Positions 53,621 to 63,973 of a stretch of 64,000 nucleotides of DNA are shown piece by piece. This DNA comes from CBDEGU01 sp965238045 (GTDB lineage: Bacteria > Acidobacteriota > Terriglobia > Bryobacterales > UBA6623): assembly GCA_965238045.1 (NCBI GenBank), contig CBDEGU010000007.1, positions 248,001 through 312,000 of the forward strand. The letters run 5' to 3'. The notes under the pieces were generated by a model. That model was not told the DNA's origin. It did no database searches and saw nothing but the letters and a program-made list of their open reading frames with translations. The translations under genes were made by a program, and so were the position numbers. Position 1 is the stretch's first letter. Each line of letters starts with the position of its first letter.

Positions 53621-54116
53621 AATTGTTGATTCTGTGGACCTCTGCGAAATGCGACCCTGGGTCTTCATGTCAACTTCACTACGCTACTCTTCCGGTCCCG
53701 TTCACTGCTTTCAAACGTTTCGCCAAGTGCTCGTCGACTGCTGTCGGTTCCTGCTGCTGAACCTGCGATGCCGGAGTTCGCTGGCGGCGGAGGATCTGTT
53801 CCTCCGAAAGCAGCTCGCCTTATTCCAGGAGCGCGAAGTCAAACTTCGCCGCAACACCGACTCCACCAGACTGCTGATGGTCTTCTTGGGCAAGTTCCTC
53901 GACTGGCGGAGTGCTCTCGTCATTGTCAAGCCGGACACTCTCGTCTGCTGGCACCGCAACGGGTTCCGCCTGTTCTGGCGCTGGAAATCCAAGCCCCGCG
54001 GAAGACCCAAGCTCCCGACCGAACTGCGAGAGCTGATTTGTGCAATGGCTGCCGATAATCCCACCTGGGGAGAAGCACGGATTGCGGATGAACTGCTGCT
54101 CAAATTGGGCATCCTA
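53621..54116 (+). pseudogene. Integrase-type transposase, N-terminal fragment cut by an IS630 element
   Basis: About 165 codons in an open frame. SLAAEDLFLRKQLALFQERE, FLDWRSALVIVKPDTLVCWH and GFRLFWRWKSKPRGRPKLP, then NPTWGEARIADELLLKLGI form the N-terminal half of an integrase-core transposase like that at 63.9 kb (VIVKPETVLAW). The DDE domain is absent. At 54115 a third IS630-type element has inserted; on its far side the sequence is not transposase, so the gene was already truncated around there. Confidence 0.75.
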
Positions 54117-55142
54117 CTGACTCCCGCATAATACCCCATCAATCGAAACAAAGAGAAGACTGCTTCCAGAAAGCGGCAATCCAACGCGGCTTGCGGCGCA
54201 TGCGGCGTAGCGCTTTGCGAGCGCGTTGGTCGAGTTCCCAATAGTCCTTCGGGCAGACGTTGGGCAGCTCGTGCTGCTTCCAGTAAGCCCAGATGTATTC
54301 CACCGGGTTCAGCTCCGGCGCATAGGGCGGCAGGTACTCCGTTGCGATGTGACCCTCGGAGAGCTCGATGAACTCCTCTACCAAACGGGCGCGGTGCGCC
54401 GGCAGCCGGTCCCAGACGATCCGCAGCGGCTCTTGGATGTGGCCTGCCAAGGCCTTCAGGAAGTCGATGACCTCGAGTGCCCCGATCGCGCCAGGGTACA
54501 GCCGGAAGTAGAAGTTGCGAAGGGTCAGCCCGGCCGAGACCGAAAGCTTCTTCCAGTTGAAGTTGAACTCCAGGACCGGCGTCTGGCCGCGCGGCGCCCA
54601 GGTGCGGCAACGATGCGGCTTCTGACTCAATCCGCTTTCGTCGAGGAGGACGATCGTGCGGCCTTGTTGGCAGGCTTTTTTTTAACGCCGGGCCAGGTCG
54701 TGCGCTGCCAGCCGCGGATGGCCTCTTCGTTGCGCTCGCGGGCCTTGCCGACGGTACGTTGCGGGCTCCAGCCGAGCGATGCGCGGGCAGGTCCACAGCG
54801 GCGCCGGGAAGCCGTGCGCTGCGGGGCCTTGAAGCAACAGCGACTCCAGGCGCTCGAGTTGGGCGGCGTCTAACCGCGGTTTGCGTTCGGCCCGCCCGGC
54901 CTGGCGCAACCCGGCCGGACCTTGCTCGCGATATCGCCGCCGCCACTCACTGACTGTTTGCCGCGCAACCTTGAGTCGCCGCGCCGTTGCGGACTGATTA
55001 CATCCTCCATCGAGCAACCGCATCGCTTCGAAACGGCGCTTCTCTAGCGCCTCGGAATCCCGCCGTCCACCTTTCCCAATTCTCATACATAGATAGACGC
55101 ATCCAATCACCAAACGGTGTCACGTTATTTTGCGAGATTCAG
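54117..55142 (-). mobile_element. IS630-family element, third type, degenerate (1026 bp)
   Basis: Ends CTGACTCCCGCATAATA (left) and the inverted CTGAATCTCGCAAAATA (right) are flanked by TA at 54115-54116 and 55143-55144. Its 3' end matches the remnant at 4.34-5.42 kb. The enclosed transposase is broken. Confidence 0.88.
54139..55086 (-). pseudogene. IS630-type transposase, frameshifted and internally deleted
   Basis: From ATG 55086 the frame gives RRFEAMRLLDGGCNQSATAR, VARQTVSEWRRRYREQGPAG and LERLESLLLQGPAAHGF. After WTCPRIA the family sequence jumps by about 50 residues and changes frame. The DDE part is read in a further frame after an A8 run near 54675: IVLLDESGLSQKPHRCRTWA, LRIVWDRLPAHR and PELNPVEYIWAYW, ending AFWKQSSLCFD. 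It cannot make a complete transposase even if the A8 run allows slippage, because the internal segment is missing. Confidence 0.82.
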
Positions 55143-55173
55143 TAGTGTCTTCAGACTTGTCGCTTCCAAACCG

Positions 55174-55211
55174 GCGGGCCGGGCGCCGGGTAGTCCCGGC
55201 GCCCGGCCCGC
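55174..55211 (-). terminator. Strong hairpin downstream of the TonB-dependent receptor gene
   Basis: A perfect 17-bp GC-rich stem (55174-55190 with 55195-55211) and a 4-base loop lie 12 bases past the receptor stop codon. On the receptor strand it is followed by GGTTTGG, a poor U tract, so termination may need Rho or be partial. Confidence 0.7.
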
Positions 55212-55223
55212 TTTGACTACCAG

Positions 55224-58200
55224 CTAGAACCGGTAAAACATGGACAGCAGAACCTGTCGGGCCGGTCTCGCGCTGCTGATCCGCCCAAAGCTAGAGCTGG
55301 ACCTGTTAGAGCTGAAGTTCCCCCATTGGGTGTGGTTGAAGGTGTTGAAGCTTTCGACCCTGATTTCGAGACGATGACCCTCCCGCAAGTCGACTGTCTT
55401 CGCTATGCTTGTCTTCCAGTTGTTGATGCCCGGATTGTTGACTATGCCATTGCCTGCATTCCCCCAGGTGCCAAAGGCAGGCGCTCCGTAGCAATCGATG
55501 TTGAACCACTGGAATCGATCGGCCGGTGCATTATCGTCGGCACAGCCCGCGGTCCGATTGGCATGCTGACGGCGGAGCCCAGTGCCGCTGTTGTCAGTAT
55601 GGAAGATAGTTCCCGGAGGTCCGTCCGAGAACTCGACGATTCCGCTAATCATCCAGCCGCCGAGCACTGCGTTCGCGGCACCGCTCGTAAAATAGTTGGT
55701 CCCCCGGCCGAAAGGCAGGCGGTAGGAATACGCATTGACGAGACGCCTGTCAGGCGTTATAAACGCTTTGCCGCGCCATATGTCCCAATTCCGGAAGTCG
55801 TTATTGCTGGCGTCGCTGGCGATCGGACTTTGGCTGGAGCTGATGTTCTTCGCCCACATATAACTCGAACGCATGGTCAGGCCGCGCCACTCCCGGCTTA
55901 TCAGCGAGAACGTCACCGAATTGTAGTTCGAGTAACCCCAGTGCACCCACGTCGACCATTGGCCCCAAGCGGGAAAGCGTCGTCGCTCCTGAAGCGATAA
56001 ACTGGCCAAGTCTCCCTGAGGCAGAGCCGGCGCGTTTAGGTCCATCGTCTGCTGGTTGTTGATGGTGTGCGAACCCAGGTAATCCGTGTTGAAGGACCAG
56101 TAAGGCGTTAAACGATGCTGAACGCTAGCCGACCACTGATACACCGTAGGGGTCGGGAACTCTTCTGGCATGGCTCGAGCCGCTTGTGGTGGGTCCTCGT
56201 TCGGGCCCACTATGGCACCTGGCTCGGCAATCGGAAACTGTTCGCGCAGCAAGAAGGGAGGGAGTTGCTCCGAACCGGCGATTGTCTGAGTCGAGCGTCT
56301 GATGGACGGCCCGGCGCCCGTCTGCGAGTCGGAAAGCTGGTTGCTGTTTACATTGCCGGCGTAAAAGATGCCGCCCGCGGCTCGGAACACCGTGTCCGGC
56401 TGAATCTGAAAGGCCAGGCCAAACCGTGGAGCGAAGTTCCCCGCGTCAGCCGTGTAGGCTTCACGCGGCATGTTCGGGTTGCGCGGGGCGTCGCGCCCGT
56501 AGTTCGTGGCCGGGTCGAAAACGTCGAGCGGATTCTGAAGAGCGAATTCAAGCCCTCCTTCGCCCTCGAAGATGTAGCGGACAGTATTATTTCGGGGCAC
56601 AAGCCAGGGATTCCATCGCTCGTATCGCAGCCCCATGTTTAAGCTTAGCCGTGGGTGTATCTGCCAGGTGTCCTGAAAGTATCCGCCGTAGTAGCGCTGG
56701 TGGCCGTGCCAAGTGACGCTGCGGATTTGGATGAACGACGAAATGGGCGTCCCAAGCAGATAGTCAGCGAATCCGAGCCCCCCGAGGTCCGGTCCCGTGC
56801 TGCTCTCGCAGAGCGTGTTGCCTAGCGGACAAGCGCGGCTAAAGATGTTGTCAAAGTTCAGGGAGCCCTTGTCGTTGGACTGGTTGACGAATAACAAACG
56901 TCGCTCGCTGACGTTGACTCCGGCTTTGAAGGTGTGCTTGCCTTTGTTCCAAGCGAGGTCGTCCTTGACCGCATAAGTGTGGTGCGTTGGGTCCCACACA
57001 AATGAACCCGAAGAGCCGAGCGCGATGTCAGGCATGCCTATGCGAGGGGCCCCGGTGAACTCCGAGGTGTTTTTGAGCCCCATCGCGCGCGCCACATCCG
57101 GCACATCCGTGGGCCGCCCAATTCCCCACTTGAGCTGGGCGTAATTGGCCGAAAAGTCGTTGATCAAGGTAGGACTGAGCAGCTTGTTCCAGTGGATCAC
57201 GGTGCTGTAAGTCGAGGAGGGTGTGTTCTCGCCCCTTAGCGGCGAGATGAGTCCGCCACGAAGCGCCTTACGTTCGCTCCACGTGAATCGGCCGAAGATA
57301 CTTGTTGTATCGCTCTGTTCCCAATCAAGTCGGATTCCGGTCTGATTCTCATCGATCACCGAGTTGGAAGTGCCTGAGAACTGCGGAACGCCATCGATCG
57401 TCGTGTTCGGCAAAACTGTGAGCTTGAGAAGCTCCTGCGCCGCCGGGTCAAGCATAGTGGCCGGGATCACGTTGTTCGGAAAGGGCTGTCTCAAGCCGGT
57501 GGTTGCGTTGAAGTCGAAGGGGTTGTAGATCTGTGGCGTCTCGCCGAGGACCTGACCTGCCAGTAGTGGTCGATAGCTTGAAATATCCCCGGAGCGCATC
57601 GCCGCCGTAGCCGTGCGGCTGTTGCCCTGGGAGGCCTGCCGCAGCCGCGCTGACTCGAAGTTGCCGAAAAAATGCAGCTTGTTCCGAATGATCGGGCCGC
57701 CGAGGGTGGCTCCGAACTTATTGCGTTTGTACTCGGGCACCCCCCGGCCCGCCAAGTTGGTAAAGAAGCCTCGAGCGTCGAGATTGTCGTTACGGTGTTG
57801 CAAGAAGGCCTCGCCGTGAAAGTCGTTGCTGCCGCTCTTGGTGATCACAGTGATCCCGTTGGACCCAAAGCCGAACTCCGCATTTGCGCTGGCCGTTTCG
57901 AGCCGCAGCTCCTGGATCGTCGATGCCGACTGGATGTTGACGGGCATGTTGTATGTCGCCATCTGGATATTGGCCCCATCGACCGTGACGTTCGTCGCCG
58001 AGTCAGTGCTGCCCGCGGCAAATACGCCTGACGACTCAAAGCTCTGAGCCGCGTTGACGCGGCGCATCGAGTGCTGCCCGAAGGACATATTTCCATTGCT
58101 TAGGTACTGCGGCGACGTGTTGGGGGCCAACGCGAGGAGGTCGAAGTAATTCCGTGTCTGATTCGGGAGGTTCTGCACGAGATTCTCGCTGATTGTAGTC

Positions 58201-58610
58201 GCTAGCGCCCCTGTGGTGGTGTTGATCAACTCCGCGCCTACGGCCGACACAGTGACTTCTGTGGTAAACTCTCCGATTTCGAGCTCCAGGTTCACCGCGG
58301 CCGGAATCGACACCTGCACCTCGCGGCCCTCGACGATCGCCGTCTTGAACCCCTCCAGGGTAGCTGTGATCGAATACGTGCCGGGCCTCAACGCCTGAAC
58401 GGCGTAGTAGCCGACGCTATTGGTTTCCGTTTCACGCACGGCACCGGTGTTGTCGTTTCGAACGGTGATTTGAACGCCGGGCACAACAGCGCCATCGGCG
58501 TCTGTGACTGTGCCTAGGATCGATGTCGTCGTCTGGGATTGAGCCCAGCCGGTGGCGCAGAAAGTAACGGCGCAGCAAAATGTCAGTACGATGTGGGTAA
58601 AACGTAACAT
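55224..58610 (-). CDS. Oar-like TonB-dependent outer-membrane receptor with carboxypeptidase-regulatory domain
   Basis: 1128 residues from ATG 58610 (AGGGGG 7 bases upstream); the longer frame to 58787 precedes the signal peptide. A signal peptide (VLTFCCAVTFCATGWAQ) is followed by a CarboxypepD_reg/CNA-B-like domain (SILGTVTDADGAVVPGVQIT, GYYAVQALRPGTYSITATLE), a plug domain (NLPNQTRNYFDLLALAPNTS, NVTVDGANIQMATYNMPVNI) and a beta-barrel of about 750 residues ending in LLSMFYRF, with the terminal aromatic needed for outer-membrane insertion. Such large receptors are expanded in Acidobacteria and import plant or microbial polymers. No ligand is deducible. The divergent GntR regulator is a likely controller. 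Confidence 0.93.
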   Translation of the reverse strand: MLRFTHIVLTFCCAVTFCATGWAQSQTTTSILGTVTDADGAVVPGVQITVRNDNTGAVRETETNSVGYYAVQALRPGTYSITATLEGFKTAIVEGREVQVSIPAAVNLELEIGEFTTEVTVSAVGAELINTTTGALATTISENLVQNLPNQTRNYFDLLALAPNTSPQYLSNGNMSFGQHSMRRVNAAQSFESSGVFAAGSTDSATNVTVDGANIQMATYNMPVNIQSASTIQELRLETASANAEFGFGSNGITVITKSGSNDFHGEAFLQHRNDNLDARGFFTNLAGRGVPEYKRNKFGATLGGPIIRNKLHFFGNFESARLRQASQGNSRTATAAMRSGDISSYRPLLAGQVLGETPQIYNPFDFNATTGLRQPFPNNVIPATMLDPAAQELLKLTVLPNTTIDGVPQFSGTSNSVIDENQTGIRLDWEQSDTTSIFGRFTWSERKALRGGLISPLRGENTPSSTYSTVIHWNKLLSPTLINDFSANYAQLKWGIGRPTDVPDVARAMGLKNTSEFTGAPRIGMPDIALGSSGSFVWDPTHHTYAVKDDLAWNKGKHTFKAGVNVSERRLLFVNQSNDKGSLNFDNIFSRACPLGNTLCESSTGPDLGGLGFADYLLGTPISSFIQIRSVTWHGHQRYYGGYFQDTWQIHPRLSLNMGLRYERWNPWLVPRNNTVRYIFEGEGGLEFALQNPLDVFDPATNYGRDAPRNPNMPREAYTADAGNFAPRFGLAFQIQPDTVFRAAGGIFYAGNVNSNQLSDSQTGAGPSIRRSTQTIAGSEQLPPFLLREQFPIAEPGAIVGPNEDPPQAARAMPEEFPTPTVYQWSASVQHRLTPYWSFNTDYLGSHTINNQQTMDLNAPALPQGDLASLSLQERRRFPAWGQWSTWVHWGYSNYNSVTFSLISREWRGLTMRSSYMWAKNISSSQSPIASDASNNDFRNWDIWRGKAFITPDRRLVNAYSYRLPFGRGTNYFTSGAANAVLGGWMISGIVEFSDGPPGTIFHTDNSGTGLRRQHANRTAGCADDNAPADRFQWFNIDCYGAPAFGTWGNAGNGIVNNPGINNWKTSIAKTVDLREGHRLEIRVESFNTFNHTQWGNFSSNRSSSSFGRISSARPARQVLLSMFYRF

Positions 58611-58884
58611 TGAGACCCCCTTAGATCTTGGTTCAGCTTTTCCTTCCGAAGCGTCTGGTATGCGCAAGTGTGCTTCTGTGATGCTTGTGATGCTAGGGTA
58701 CCGGAGTGACGCCTGGAAGTCAAGTAAAGATTTGAACCGGGACCAGACTTCCCCACGCTGTCGCGACCGGCCGGTCGAACTCATCACGGATGGCGCGGAA
58801 GGGATGAAGCAGCTAGACCCTTGCTGGTTCGAGGACTTGCGCTTTCGCCTGGGTCACGCTCGGGGTGAAATGAGAGGTTGAACC

Positions 58885-59532
58885 TTGATTGAGTTGCTGA
58901 AGCCAAGGGTAGAGAAAGAGGGCGAAGTCGGTCGCGTCTACCGGTTAGTGAAGGAGGCGATCCTGCAGTGCGTGTTCGCTCCTGGAGACTTCCTGATCGA
59001 GGTCGATCTGGCTCGACAGTGCAAGACCAGTCGCACGCCAGTGCGCGAGGCCTGCAATCGCTTGTGCCAGGAGGATTGGATCTCTCAGATCCGCTACAAG
59101 GGATACAAGGTTCTGGAGATCTCGCTGCGCGAAATCTCCGAGATTTATGAGTACCGCAAGGTGCTCGAATGCTTCGCCGCAGGGAAAGCAGCCGAGATAG
59201 CCACGGACGAGCGATTGAGAGCCCCTGCCGAGACGGTCGAGATCGAGAACGGAGCCAACCTGGTGTTCCGGGAACTTGCTCAGGCGAACGCGGTTTTCCA
59301 CCTTGCCGTGGCCTCTATCGCTAGGAACCAGCGCATCTGCGATCAACTCAAGCTGGTCCTCGAGTATGTCCGCCGGCTCGATCTTCTTCGAGAGCAGAAG
59401 GATCCCGAGTGGGTGCCGCATCACGACATTCTCGATGCACTCAGGGCGCATAATCCCGATGAGGCGCGTAGGAGGATGGCCGAGCATATCGACAATTCGC
59501 GGAACCGAATGCTCAGACTTTTCGGAGGCTGA
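58885..59532 (+). CDS. GntR/FadR-family transcriptional regulator
   Basis: 215 residues; TTG start with only a weak AGG upstream, so the exact start is uncertain. The N-terminal winged helix (RVYRLVKEAILQCVFAPGDF, IEVDLARQCKTSRTPVREAC, RYKGYKVLEISLREI) is typical of the FadR/VanR group, and the C-terminal FCD ligand domain is all-helical (EYRKVLECFAAGKAAEIA, NAVFHLAVASIARNQRICDQ, HHDILDALRAHNPDEARRRM), with His residues that bind a metal and sugar-acid-type ligands in family members. It precedes the broken glycosidase-like gene by 2 bases (an operon) and is divergent from the TonB receptor. It probably represses both. Confidence 0.88.
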   Translation: MIELLKPRVEKEGEVGRVYRLVKEAILQCVFAPGDFLIEVDLARQCKTSRTPVREACNRLCQEDWISQIRYKGYKVLEISLREISEIYEYRKVLECFAAGKAAEIATDERLRAPAETVEIENGANLVFRELAQANAVFHLAVASIARNQRICDQLKLVLEYVRRLDLLREQKDPEWVPHHDILDALRAHNPDEARRRMAEHIDNSRNRMLRLFGG

Positions 59533-59534
59533 AT

Positions 59535-62193
59535 ATGAAACGGAGACCCTTGTCGGACCGGCATCCCGACGCTGTTCCCACCTCCCAGAGCTTCATGCAG
59601 CGCCGTCACTTCCTCACGATCGCCGGCGGGCTGGCCCCCGGAACCTGGCTTCTGCGGGCGTGCGCACGCCCGCAGGGTTCCCCGCCTTTGCCCGAGCCGC
59701 CTTTGCCCGAGCCGCACTTCCCCGACCGCCTGCACCTGTTCGTCTGGCGAAACTGGGAGATCGCCAACGTAGACCGCCTCGCCCGCGTCGCCCAGACCAC
59801 GCCCGAGAAAATCCTAGAGCTCGGCGCCTCGATGGGCCTTCCCGCCAAGCGCCGCTTCACCGGCGAACAGCTCCGCCGCATTTACATCACCGTCATCCGT
59901 CAGAACTGGCACGTGCTGCCGCGGTACCAGTTGATCGAGCTGCTCGGCTGGACTCCGGAAAAGCTCGAGTTCACCCTCAAGGAAGACGACTTCCTCTCTC
60001 ACAAGCTAGGCCCTAAGCCTGATTGTCCCAGCATCGTTTACATCGAACCTTCCGCCGAGGTCCGCCGCCGCGCGGCTGAGATCCGCCGCGCCGTGCAGCA
60101 GGCACTCGGGCCCGTCCTGCAGGAGCCCGGCGAGCCACCCTTCGCTTTCGTCGAGCGCTTGAGCAATCAAAGCTTTACTCTGCTACGTGACCCCACCGCC
60201 GACCCGGCTGACAGCCACGTCGACGTCGCCGACTGGGAACTCAGCGTTCCGAGCGGCCCCGCGGTCGCGTCGACCGATCGTTTCCGCGATTACCTGCAAG
60301 ACGCCATGGGTTCTCGCCCCGGCTCCCGGGACTCCGGCCGCATCGAGTTTCGCCTTGCCGCCGATGCTGACACGCCCTCGGAAGATTTCAGCATCGACGT
60401 TAGCGACGGCGCTGTTACGATCACCGCCCAAGGCGGCTTTCACCAAGCGGTCTCCTGGCTCCAGGATCGCATGGAAGAGGCAGGCGGCCCGTTTCTGCCG
60501 CGCGGCCGTTTCGAGTACAAACCCGTCTTCGATCTCCGCTACATCTATTCCTATTTCGCCCTCTACGGCGATCCGCTGCTCGAGCCCGACATTGATCCCT
60601 TCCCTGACGGCTACCTCGAAAAACTTGTCCGTGTCGGGATCAACGGGGTCTGGATGCAGGCGGTGCTCAGCACCCTTGCTCCCGCAAACGCTTTCCCGGA
60701 GTTCGGTGAAGGCGCGGAAACCCGCCTCGCCAACCTCCGCAAGCTCGTCGAGCGCGCCGCCCGGTACGGCCTCAGGGTCTTTCTCTACATCAACGAGCCG
60801 CGCGCGCAGCCGCCGGCTTTCTTCCGCGACCGGCCCGAGTTGCGCGGCGCCGAGCAAGGGGGTTTCTACTGCATGTGCACAGCCGTCGGCGAGGTCCGCG
60901 AATGGCTCGCCGATAGCTTGACCCACGTCTTTGAGAAAGTTCCGGGCCTCGGCGGCGTGTTCACGATCTCCATGTCGGAGAACCTCACGAACTGCTTCTC
61001 AAAAGGTACGCAGGACTCCTGCCCGCGCTGCCGTAAACGCGCCCTCGAAGACGCCGTCAGCGAGGTCGCCTGGGCCGTGCGCGACGGCGTGCGGCGGGCC
61101 AGCCGCAACGCCGAAATCATCATCTGGGACTGGGGTTGGCCGCCCTGGGGCAGCCGCCGAAACCGACTCGGGCCCAAGATCATTCCCCGGCTGCCCACGG
61201 ATATCCGCTTGCTGAGCGTCAGTGAATGGGATCTGCCGGTTGAGCGCGGCGGTGTGGAATCCCGCGTCGGCGAATACTCCATCTCCTCCGTCGGTCCAGG
61301 CCCGCGCGCCCGCCGGAACTGGGAACTGGCGGCTCGCGCGCAAGCGCGGCATCCCGCCCATGGCGAAGACCCAGTTCAACAACACCTGGGAGATTTCCGC
61401 GGTCCCCTATATCCCGGTGCCCTACTTGATCGCGCGGCACTGCGCCAACCTGCGGCGCGAGGGCGTGCGCGGCCTGATGGCCTCCTGGACCCTGGGAGGC
61501 TACCCGTCGCCCAATCTCGCCGTCGCTAAGGAGTTCTATTTTGAACCCGTCGGCGAGACCGAGGAAATCCTCGCCCGAGTCGCGGCACGCCGCTACGGGC
61601 TCGCCGCCGTCGCGCACGTCTTGCGCGCCTGGAAAGCCTTTAGCGACTCCTTTAAGGAATTCCCCTACGGTGTGCGCATCTACTCGATTCCGACCCAGCA
61701 CGGGCCCAGCAACCTTCTGCGCGCGAAACCCTCCGGCGTGGCGCCGTCGATGATACTTTTCCCCCAGGATGGCCTCAGAACTTGGTGCGGTCCCTATCCG
61801 CCCGAGGTGGTCCGTGATCAGTTCAGCGCCATGGCGCGGGGTTGGCGTCAGGGTCTCGACGCCTTTCGCCGCGCCGTCGACCTCGCCGGGGAACCCCAAA
61901 GACCGCAAGCGCGCGAAGATCTCGCCGTCGCCGAAGTCTGCCGCATCCATTTTCAAAGCGTCGCCAACCAGGTGGAGTTCTATCGGCTGCGGGAGCAGCC
62001 CGACACGCCCGAGCGCCGGTCGAAGATGCGGGAGCTGGTCGAAGCCGAGATCGAGCTGGCCCGCGAGCTCTATCCGCTGGCCCGGCGTCATTCGGTTGTC
62101 GCATTCGAGGCCACGAATCACTACTACTACCGACCCTTAGACTTGGCCGAGACGATCGTGCACGGTCGCTACTTGCTGGAGCACGAGCTCTGA
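59535..62193 (+). pseudogene. Tat-exported TIM-barrel glycosidase-like protein, frameshifted by a 7-bp tandem duplication (paralogue 3)
   Basis: ATG 59535 is preceded by GGAGG inside the GntR stop region; ATG 59595 (QRRHFLTIAGGLAPGT, twin-arginine leader, lipobox-like LLRACA) is an alternative. It shares with paralogues 1 and 2 the layout of an N-terminal small domain (DVSDGAVTITAQGGFHQAVS), a barrel (INGVWMQAVLSTLAPA, GLGGVFTISMSENLTNCF) and the SVSEWDLP/EYSISSVGPGPRARRNW segment. At 61316-61329 GAACTGG occurs twice in tandem; one copy too many shifts the frame. The rest (RKRGIPPMAKTQFNNTWEIS to YLLEHEL) continues in the other frame to 62193. Removal of 7 bases restores about 880 residues. 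Confidence 0.85.
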
Positions 62194-62411
62194 TGGTCCG
62201 CTGCCGGCGGCGCCCTCTCTTTTCAATGCTCGATAAGAGAGCTTCATGCCAAACGTAGGGTGAAACGCTGTCCGCCTGAAATCGTGCGGCGGCAGTTCAC
62301 AAACATGATCGCGCGCCGACCCGAAGGACTGCCCTAGATAAGGAGCCTGCATGCGCAAGCTCCAAACTGCGTTGTTTCGGAACCAGACCGGCGGCGGAGA
62401 GGAGCCTGAGC

Positions 62412-62675
62412 TTGCAAGACGTACGATGGGCAATCGCCGGATGCGGACTCTTTGCGGAGAGTCATCTGCAGTCCCTGCGGGCCGTGCCGGGTGCGCGTGT
62501 GGCGGCGGTTTATGACGTCAACCGTTCACGAGCGGAAGGGTTGGCGCGCGACTTCGACGTTTCTGTGGTGTGCGATTCCCTGGAACAGTTGTGCGCGTAT
62601 CCCGATGCCGACGTAGTGGAGGTTGTCGCGCCGGAGAACTCCCATGCCAAACCCGCTGTGGAGACCGTTTATTTC
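62412..62675 (+). pseudogene. Gfo/Idh/MocA oxidoreductase, N-terminal fragment
   Basis: About 88 residues from TTG 62412. VRWAIAGCGLFAESHLQSLR is the Rossmann loop and DADVVEVVAPENSHAKPAVE the second strand region of the family. The match ends just there, before the EKP motif, and unrelated sequence leading to an integrase-type transposase follows. It sits 0.2 kb after the broken glycosidase-like gene in the same direction, so it was probably the next gene of that operon. Confidence 0.78.
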
Positions 62676-62873
62676 ATCGGGACGGATAGCGGACGGGGTC
62701 GGGCAGCAATACGGGCTTGATCGGGTTAGGATCGGCGGTTCGATCGGGGTCTTGTGGCTCAAGTGTGTCTCTGACGCGGTCGTTCGCTGGACGTAACACT
62801 GAGTTGGGTGACGCTGTCATTCGGGTTCGGATGGCAGACGATGTTAGCCGTACATCGGCCAAGTACAGTTTCG

Positions 62874-63964
62874 TTAGGCTGCTTGCCGCACGTACCGATG
62901 ATGCAGCCGCCAACTTCCGGCATCTCGATCACCTGTCCCGAATCCGGCGGCTGGACTTGTCTTGTGATCGGCGCGTCCTTGCTGAGCGAGAGATGTGTCC
63001 GAAAATGCTGATGGTAGTCGACGGACGATCGCAGTATTCGCCGCTGTGATCGCTCGTTGAAGACGATCACATGGTCCAGACACTCTCTGCGAATCGACCC
63101 GGTCAGTCGCTCCACATAAGGATTCTGCCAAGGACACTGTGGTGCGGTTCGGATGTCCTCAATGCCCATCGCCGCCACACAGTCCCGAAAGGCCTTTCCA
63201 TAGATGCCGTCGCGATCGCGCAGCAGAAATCGAGGAGCTGTCTCCCAGGGAAACGCTTCTCGAATCTGCTGTGCGGTCCATTCGGCCGTCGGATGCGCCG
63301 TGACGTTGAAATGCACAATGCGGCGTCGGTCGTGCGCCAGGACGACGAAGACAAATAGCACTCGGAACGTTATTGTGGGCACGACGAAAAAGTCCACGGC
63401 AACGGGCTGCCGAAGATGGTTTTCGAGGAACGTGCGCCAGGTCTGTGACGGCGGTTTGCGGCGGCGGGCCATGTATTGCGCGACCGACGTCTCGCAGATC
63501 TCGATGCCGAGCTTGAGCAGTTCTTCGTGGATGCGCGGAGCGCCCCAGCCCGGATTGGAGAGGCTCATCTTGCGGATCAGCCCTCTCACTTCCGGCGAGA
63601 CCTTTGGCCTTCCCCGCCGGCGCTGGCGGCTTTTCCATCGCCAGTAGAGCCGAAATCCGCAGCGGTGTCATGCAAGAACGGTCTCAGGTTTCACGATCAC
63701 AAGGCTCCGTCGCCAGTTGGACCACAACCGGGATAACCAGATCCAGAACAGGCGATCGGTTTGGCGCAAGCGAGGCCGTTTGACGCTTCGCTTGTAAACC
63801 GCGAGTTGCTGACGAAGAGCAACATTCTCAAGAGTGAGGCTCCGGCGGCTAGGGACAACCAGTTGGAGCAGGCGAACGAGCGACGAAATCAGCTGAATCA
63901 CTCCTACCAGGATGTGCGAACAGCGGGCCTGGCTGTCAAGTGAGCTTCGGCGCAAGTGCTTCAA
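62874..63964 (-). pseudogene. Integrase-core transposase with nonsense and frameshift lesions
   Basis: One frame from 63964 encodes the N-terminal half up to VIVKPETVLA; a TGA at 63668-63670 replaces the Trp codon of the WHR motif. The same frame then continues with GFRLYWRWKSRQRRRGRPKV, PGWGAPRIHEELLKLGIEI and the rve core (Asp in FVVLAHDRRRIVHFN, Asp in LLRDRDGIYG, Glu in PYVERLTGSIRRE). Near 62902 one base is missing, so the true C terminus (LHHRYVRQAA) is in another frame ending at 62874. Inactive. Its ends are uncertain; the 19-bp motif at 63974-63992 is a candidate for one. Confidence 0.82.
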
Positions 63965-63973
63965 TCCAAACGG

